From assembly GCA_016709385.1 (NCBI GenBank), contig JADJMW010000002.1, positions 124,001-188,000 of the forward strand: a stretch of DNA of 64,000 nt, in the 5' to 3' direction. This document shows positions 59,464 to 64,000 of the stretch, in pieces. The notes beneath the pieces are model-generated. The model had not been told where the DNA came from. It saw nothing but the letters and a program-made list of their open reading frames with translations, and made no database searches. A program made the position numbers and the translations under genes. Positions within the stretch are counted from its first letter, which is position 1. Every line of letters begins with the position of its first letter. The stretch is from Candidatus Rubrivivax defluviihabitans (GTDB taxonomy: Bacteria; Pseudomonadota; Gammaproteobacteria; Burkholderiales; Burkholderiaceae_C).

Positions 59464-60990
59464 ATGTCACGCACGCTCAAGGACTTGCTCGCCACCGGCG
59501 CCTACGACGCCCCCGCCCTCGGCGCCCCCGGCCGCCCGCCGCTGGACTACCGCGGCCTGCGCGCGGTGATCGCCGATACGCTGACCACGCTCAATGCCCT
59601 GGACATCGGCCGCGGTGACCGCGTCGCCATCGTGCTCAACAACGGCCCGGAGATGGCCGCCTGCTACATGGCATGCGCCAGCGGCGTGACGAGCGCGCCG
59701 CTGAACCCGGCCTACCGAGCCGACGAATTCGAGTTCTACCTGCAGGACCTGAATGCCAAGGCGCTGATCGTCGAGGCCGGCAGCGCTTCGCCGGCGGTGG
59801 CGGTGGCGCAGAAGCTGGGCGTGCGCCTGATCGATCTCGTGGCGCCAACCGATGGCCCGGCGGGCGCCTATTCCCTGGTGGCGCGCGACGGCGCCACCGC
59901 CTCCGCCGCGGCAGAGAACGGCGGCTTTGCCCATCCCGACGACGTGTCGATGGTGCTGCACACCTCAGGCACCACCTCGCGGCCGAAGATCGTGCCGCTG
60001 TCGCAGGCCAACCTGGTGGCTTCGGCCACGCATATCGGCCGCACGCTGCGTTTCACGCCAGGCGACCGCGGGCTGAACATCATGCCGCTGTTCCACATCC
60101 ACGGGCTCATCGCCGGCATCCTGGCGCCGCTGTCGGCAGGCTCGTTCGTCTTCTGCACGCCCGGCTTCAACGCGCTGAAATTCTTCGCCTGGATGGACGA
60201 GGCCCAACCCACCTGGTACACCGCGGTGCCGACCATGCACCAGGCCATCCTGTCGCGCGCCGGCAAGAATGCCGACGTCATTGCGCGCCACCCGCTGCGC
60301 TTCATCCGGTCTTCTTCGTCGTCGATGCCGCCGCAGGTGATCGCCGAACTGGAGCAGGTCTTCGGCGCGCCGCTGATCGAAAGCTACGGCATGACCGAGG
60401 CCACGCACCAGATGGCCAGCAACCCGCTGCCGCCGGCGGTGCGCAAGCCGGGCACGGTGGGCATCGCCGCCGGGCCCGAGGTGGCGATCATGGGCGAGGA
60501 CGGCAGCCTGCTGGCCCCCGGCGAGACCGGCGAGATCGTGATCCGCGGCCCCAACGTCACCGCCGGCTACGAGAACAACCCGAAGGCCAATGCCGAGGGC
60601 TGGCGCGCCGGCTGGTTCCGCACCGGCGACCAGGGCGTGATGGACGCCGACGGCTACGTCAGCATCACCGGGCGGCTGAAGGAGATCATCAACCGCGGCG
60701 GCGAGAAGGTGAGCCCGCGCGAGGTGGACGAGATCCTGATGGACCACCCGGCCGTGGCGCAGGTCGTGTGCTTCGGCATGCCGCACCCCAAGCTGGGCGA
60801 GGAAGTGGCCGCCGCCGTGGTGCTGCGCGAAGGCCAGACCGCCACCGAACGCGATCTGCAGGCCTTCGTGAGCAGCCGCGCCGCAGAGTACAAGGTGCCG
60901 AAGAAGATCCTGATCCTGGACGAGATTCCCAAGGGGGCCACCGGCAAGTTGCAGCGCATCGGGCTGGCGGCCAAGCTCGGACTGGGCTGA
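59464..60990 (+). CDS. Acyl-CoA synthetase (oxalate-CoA ligase-like)
   Basis: 508 aa, ANL family. The P-loop is VLHTSGTTSRPKIVPLSQ, then NIMPLFHIHGLIAG, ESYGMTEATHQMASNPLPP, the hinge GWFRTGDQGVMDADGY and the A10 lysine in KGATGKLQRIG. The SSSSMPPQV and THQMASNPLPP segments recall oxalate-CoA ligases of plants and bacteria. It lies just upstream of a complete tctCBA transporter, so it may activate the imported carboxylate. It is clearly distinct from the MatB-like enzyme at 54948-56483. Confidence 0.88.
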   Translation: MSRTLKDLLATGAYDAPALGAPGRPPLDYRGLRAVIADTLTTLNALDIGRGDRVAIVLNNGPEMAACYMACASGVTSAPLNPAYRADEFEFYLQDLNAKALIVEAGSASPAVAVAQKLGVRLIDLVAPTDGPAGAYSLVARDGATASAAAENGGFAHPDDVSMVLHTSGTTSRPKIVPLSQANLVASATHIGRTLRFTPGDRGLNIMPLFHIHGLIAGILAPLSAGSFVFCTPGFNALKFFAWMDEAQPTWYTAVPTMHQAILSRAGKNADVIARHPLRFIRSSSSSMPPQVIAELEQVFGAPLIESYGMTEATHQMASNPLPPAVRKPGTVGIAAGPEVAIMGEDGSLLAPGETGEIVIRGPNVTAGYENNPKANAEGWRAGWFRTGDQGVMDADGYVSITGRLKEIINRGGEKVSPREVDEILMDHPAVAQVVCFGMPHPKLGEEVAAAVVLREGQTATERDLQAFVSSRAAEYKVPKKILILDEIPKGATGKLQRIGLAAKLGLG

Positions 60991-60998
60991 GCGACAGC

Positions 60999-61020
60999 GC
61001 CTTCGAACTGCCTCGAAGGC
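60999..61020. terminator. 8-bp hairpin after the acyl-CoA ligase gene
   Basis: GCCTTCGA and TCGAAGGC form a perfect stem around ACTGCC, 9 bases past the stop. No T-tract follows, so termination would be weak or Rho-assisted. Confidence 0.5.
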
Positions 61021-61050
61021 CGCCACCTGCGGCAGCCGGGTTTCCCCTCG

Positions 61051-61070
61051 ATTCAGGTTTACCTGAATCA
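61051..61070. promoter_or_regulatory. 20-base palindromic operator upstream of tctCBA
   Basis: GATTCAGGT and ACCTGAATC are perfect 9-base arms separated by TT. The site lies about 100 bases before tctC and just upstream of an AT-rich stretch (61085-61099) that could hold a promoter. It has the form of a dimeric repressor or activator site; no regulator gene is beside it in the window. Confidence 0.6.
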
Positions 61071-61167
61071 CGGCGCTCGAAACTCTTAATTTACTAATCC
61101 CGCGAGGCTCTCTAGAGTCCGCGGCTCTGTCTTTGACAGTTCCAGCCACTCACTCGAAGGAGACACG

Positions 61168-62172
61168 ATGAAAGCAGCATCAGGTGCATGGAAGCAAAGT
61201 TGGGTGGCCGCCGTGGCGATAGCCGGTATGGTCACTTCGGCCGCCGCCTGGGAGCCCACCAAGCCGGTGGAATTCATCGTGCCGGCCGGCACCGGCGGCG
61301 GCGCCGACCAGATGGCGCGCTTCATCCAGGGCGTGGCGGCCAAGAACAACCTGATGAAGCAGCCCATCGTCGTCGTCAACAAGTCGGGCGGCGCGGGGGC
61401 CGAGGGTTTTCTCGACGTCAAGGGCGACAAGGGCAACCCGCACAAGATCATCATCACCCTGTCGAACCTGTTCACCACGCCGCTGGCCACCGGCGTGCCT
61501 TTCAACTGGCGCGACCTGACGCCGGTATCGATGATGGCGCTGGACCAGTTCGTGCTGTGGGTCAACGCCGAGTCGCCTTACCAGACGCCGAAGGACTTCT
61601 TCGCGGCGCTGAAGAACGGCCCCGACCGCAGCCTCAAGATCGGCGGCACCGGCAGCAAGCAGGAAGACCAGATCATCACCGCGATCCTGGAGAAGGCCGC
61701 CGGCAAGAAGGTGACCTACGTGCCCTACAAGGGCGGCGGCGAAGTGGCGGTGCAGCTGGTGGGCAAGCATGTCGACGCCACGGTGAACAACCCGATCGAG
61801 GCCGAGAGCCACTGGCGTGCCGGCAAGCTGCGCGCGCTGTGCGTCTTCGACGCGCAGAAGCTGCCCTATACGAAGAAGGTCACGGCCACGCAGAGCTGGG
61901 CCGACCTGCCCACCTGCTCGTCGGCCGGGCTGCCGGCCGAATACGTGATGCTGCGCGGCATCTTCATGGCGCCGGGCGTGACGCCCGAGCAGACGCAGTA
62001 TTACGTCGACCTGATGGCCAAGGTGCGCGCGCTGCCGGAATGGAAGGAATTCATGGAAAAGGGAGCCTTCAACCAGACCACGATGAGCGGCCAGGCCTAT
62101 TTCGACTGGGTGGCCAAGACCGAGCAGATGCACCGCGTGCTGATGCGTGACGCCGGCTTCCTGGCTCAATGA
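61168..62172 (+). CDS. tctC: Tripartite tricarboxylate transporter receptor TctC
   Basis: 334 aa. A Sec signal peptide (WKQSWVAAVAIAGMVTSAAA) precedes the mature WEPTKPVEFIVPAGTGGGADQMARF. Bug-family segments include VVVNKSGGAGAEGFLDVKG and VPYKGGGEVAVQLVGKHVDA. It binds a carboxylate in the periplasm and delivers it to the TctAB membrane complex. ATG 61168 has a GAAGGAGA site. The tctB start overlaps its stop. It differs clearly from the orphan receptor at 56485-57459. Confidence 0.93.
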   Translation: MKAASGAWKQSWVAAVAIAGMVTSAAAWEPTKPVEFIVPAGTGGGADQMARFIQGVAAKNNLMKQPIVVVNKSGGAGAEGFLDVKGDKGNPHKIIITLSNLFTTPLATGVPFNWRDLTPVSMMALDQFVLWVNAESPYQTPKDFFAALKNGPDRSLKIGGTGSKQEDQIITAILEKAAGKKVTYVPYKGGGEVAVQLVGKHVDATVNNPIEAESHWRAGKLRALCVFDAQKLPYTKKVTATQSWADLPTCSSAGLPAEYVMLRGIFMAPGVTPEQTQYYVDLMAKVRALPEWKEFMEKGAFNQTTMSGQAYFDWVAKTEQMHRVLMRDAGFLAQ

Positions 62173-62675
62173 TGAGCGGCTCGGCCGAAGAGAAGGACGA
62201 CTCGGTCGGCGTGCGCTGGCCCGAGTTGGGCGTGGCGCTGCTGCTGGTGGTGCTGGCCGGGCTGGTCATCAAGGACAGCCTGCGCGTGGGCACCGGCTGG
62301 GCCGACGACGGGCCGCGTGCCGGCTACTTTCCCTTCTACATCGGCCTGGCACTGCTGCTTTCGGCCGGCTGGGTGGCGCTGAAGCAGTTGCTGAACTGGC
62401 GCGCCCACGAGCGTTTTGCCGAACGGGCGCAGATGGCCAGCGTGTGGGCCATCCTGTGGCCGATGGCCATCTACGTCGGCCTGATCTTCGCGGTCGGCAT
62501 CTATGTCGCGTCGATCTTGCTCATCGGCTATTTCATGTTGCGCCACGGCAAGCACGGCGTGGCGCTGACAGCGGCCGTGTCGCTGGGCGTGCCGCTGTTC
62601 TTCTTCCTGGTCTTCGAGCGCTGGTTCCTGGTGGCGCTGCCCAAGGGTCCGCTCGAGGCCTGGTTCGGGTTCTGA
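62169..62675 (+). CDS. tctB: Tripartite tricarboxylate transporter small membrane subunit TctB
   Basis: 168 aa, four membrane helices. GPRAGYFPFYIGLALLLSAG is a typical TctB stretch, and the C-terminal VSLGVPLFFFLVFERWFLVALPKGPL is diagnostic. ATG 62169 overlaps the tctC stop (ATGA). It forms the inner-membrane complex with TctA. Confidence 0.92.
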   Translation: MMSGSAEEKDDSVGVRWPELGVALLLVVLAGLVIKDSLRVGTGWADDGPRAGYFPFYIGLALLLSAGWVALKQLLNWRAHERFAERAQMASVWAILWPMAIYVGLIFAVGIYVASILLIGYFMLRHGKHGVALTAAVSLGVPLFFFLVFERWFLVALPKGPLEAWFGF

Positions 62676-62694
62676 CCGCCCCGCCGCCGCTGCC

Positions 62695-64000
62695 ATGGAC
62701 GAACTGCAGAACCTCTTTCACGGCTTTGCCGTGGCCGCCACGCTGCCCAACCTGGGCTTCATGCTGGTGGGCATCACGCTGGGTGTGCTGATCGGCGTGC
62801 TGCCGGGGCTGGGCGGCGCCAACGGCGTGGCCATCCTGCTGCCGCTGACCTTCAGCATGAATCCTACCTCGGCGATCATCATGCTGAGCTGCATCTACTG
62901 GGGGGCGCTGTTCGGCGGCGCCATCACCTCGATCCTGTTCAACATCCCGGGCGAACCCTGGAGCGTGGCCACCACCTTCGACGGCTACCCGATGGCGCAG
63001 CAGGGTCGCGCCGCGCAGGCGCTGACGGCGGCGTTCACGTCCAGCTTCGTGGGCGCCATCTTCGCGGTGATCCTGATCACCTTCACGGCGCCGCTGCTGG
63101 CGAAATTCGCGCTCGAGTTCGGCCCGGCGGAATTCTTCGCCGTGCAGTTGCTCACCTTCTGCAGCTTCGTGGGCATGAGCAAGGAGCCGCCGGCCAAGAC
63201 CATCGCGGCCATGATGCTGGGCTTTGCGCTGGCCGCCGTGGGCATGGACACCGTCACCGGCCAGTTGCGCATGACCTATGGCTATACCGAACTGCTCAAG
63301 GGCTTCGGTTTCCTCATCGCGGTGATCGGCCTGTTCGGCATCGGCGAGATCCTGCTCACCATGGAAGAAGGTCTGGCCTTCAAGGGCAAGAGTGCGAAGA
63401 TCGACTTCAGGGTGGTGTGGCAGACCTGGGGCGAACTCATCAGGCACTGGAAGTTGTTCCTGCGCTCCGTGGTCGTGGGCTGCTGGATGGGCATCACGCC
63501 CGGCGGCGCCACGCCGGCGTCGTTCATGAGTTACGGCATGGCGCGGCGCATGAGCAAGGACCCGCAGAGCTTCGGCAAGGGCCGCATCGAAGGCGTGGTG
63601 GCGCCGGAAACGGCGGCCCACGCGGCCGGCACCTCGGCGCTGCTGCCCATGCTCACGCTGGGCATCCCGGGTTCGCCCACCGCGGCCGTGCTGCTCGGCG
63701 GCCTGCTCATCTGGGGCCTGCAGCCGGGGCCGATGCTGTTCGTGGAGCAGAAGGACTTCGTCTGGGGCCTGATCGCCAGCATGTATATCGGCAATATCGT
63801 CGGTCTGATCGTGGTGCTGACCACGGTGCCGTGGTGGGCCGCCATCCTGCGCATCCCGTTCTCGATCATCGGGCCGGTGATCATCGTCATCTGCGCCATT
63901 GGCGCCTACACGGTGAACAACTCGATGTTCGACGTGGTGATGATGCTGGTCTTCGGCGTCATGGGCTATCTGTTCAAGAAGCTGAAATACCCGCTGGCGC
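62695..64000 (+). CDS. tctA: Tripartite tricarboxylate transporter large membrane subunit TctA (truncated by window end)
   Basis: About 435 codons are visible and the frame is open at base 64000; TctA proteins are usually near 500 aa. The conserved motifs are GVLIGVLPGLGGANGVAILLP, SCIYWGALFGGAITSILFNIPG, GMITPGGATPA-like GITPGGATPASFMSYG, and TLGIPGSPTAAVLLGGLLIWG. It forms the main transport channel for the carboxylate, driven by the membrane potential. ATG 62695 lies 19 bp after tctB. Confidence 0.95.
   Translation, partial: MDELQNLFHGFAVAATLPNLGFMLVGITLGVLIGVLPGLGGANGVAILLPLTFSMNPTSAIIMLSCIYWGALFGGAITSILFNIPGEPWSVATTFDGYPMAQQGRAAQALTAAFTSSFVGAIFAVILITFTAPLLAKFALEFGPAEFFAVQLLTFCSFVGMSKEPPAKTIAAMMLGFALAAVGMDTVTGQLRMTYGYTELLKGFGFLIAVIGLFGIGEILLTMEEGLAFKGKSAKIDFRVVWQTWGELIRHWKLFLRSVVVGCWMGITPGGATPASFMSYGMARRMSKDPQSFGKGRIEGVVAPETAAHAAGTSALLPMLTLGIPGSPTAAVLLGGLLIWGLQPGPMLFVEQKDFVWGLIASMYIGNIVGLIVVLTTVPWWAAILRIPFSIIGPVIIVICAIGAYTVNNSMFDVVMMLVFGVMGYLFKKLKYPLA

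Noticed and set aside
1..64000. CRISPR arrays, tRNA or rRNA genes, and complete insertion sequences
   Set aside because: I looked for regularly spaced repeats, cloverleaf-type sequences and transposase motifs on both strands and found none I could support.

Overview
The window looks like a chromosomal segment of a high-GC (about 70%) betaproteobacterium of the order Burkholderiales. The support is indirect: Bug/TctC-type tripartite tricarboxylate transporters, a PEP-CTERM exosortase substrate, a Liu-type leucine/isovalerate operon, DUF4212-sodium:solute symporter pairs, and many small conserved proteins I associate with this order. No rRNA, tRNA, CRISPR array or intact insertion sequence was recognised. 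Genes are densely packed, with many ATGA/TGATG overlaps.

Layout. 1-8.8 kb: a partial ModE-like regulator, then a TyrR/PhhR-like enhancer-binding protein divergent from an alanine catabolic cluster (dadA, AGCS symporter, alanine racemase). The divergent region has a good sigma-54 promoter and a nested set of dyads. A hybrid histidine kinase follows. 8.9-13.1 kb: accessory-looking genes: a PEP-CTERM protein, a 542-aa protein resembling polymorphic-toxin or contractile-injection cargo with a possible Cys-His-Asp triad, a small protein, and a DsbA-fold isomerase. 13.1-13.9 kb is non-coding with large inverted repeats. 13.9-22.9 kb: leucine/isovalerate degradation (liuB, liuC, liuD, liuE), interrupted by a vapBC toxin-antitoxin pair and, just before liuD, by two tandem 122-bp units that repeat the first codons of liuD.

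23-31.2 kb: DUF4212 plus sodium:solute symporter (frameshifted), small membrane proteins, a symporter-histidine kinase fusion of CbrA/CrbS type, a CheY-like regulator and a degenerate-kinase/DnaQ exonuclease fusion. 31.2-36 kb (minus): hicAB, a patatin gene remnant, an acetyl-CoA hydrolase-GNAT fusion and a cNMP-patatin protein. 36.1-40 kb: arsS divergent from a bufABCD copper-bufferin operon. 40-46 kb (minus): a second DUF4212-symporter cluster (also frameshifted) with a DUF294/CBS protein. 46-48.9 kb: a flavoprotein disulfide reductase divergent from a sigF-nrsF pair.

49-53.6 kb: Crp and LuxR regulators, a second DUF294/CBS protein and a LysE exporter. 53.7-64 kb: an epimerase, malonyl-CoA synthetase with a Bug receptor, an M20 peptidase, a second acyl-CoA ligase and a tctCBA transporter that runs off the end.

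How it fits together. The window links amino-acid carbon use (alanine, leucine) with acetate/acyl-CoA and carboxylate uptake. The most striking observation is that the motif GTAACC-N16-CGAA occurs in front of the sigF-like gene and in front of arsS, with a one-base variant in front of bufA. This suggests one ECF sigma factor controls a metal/metalloid regulon. The second is the tandem 122-bp array at liuD, which can fold the liuD start codon into a perfect 18-bp stem.
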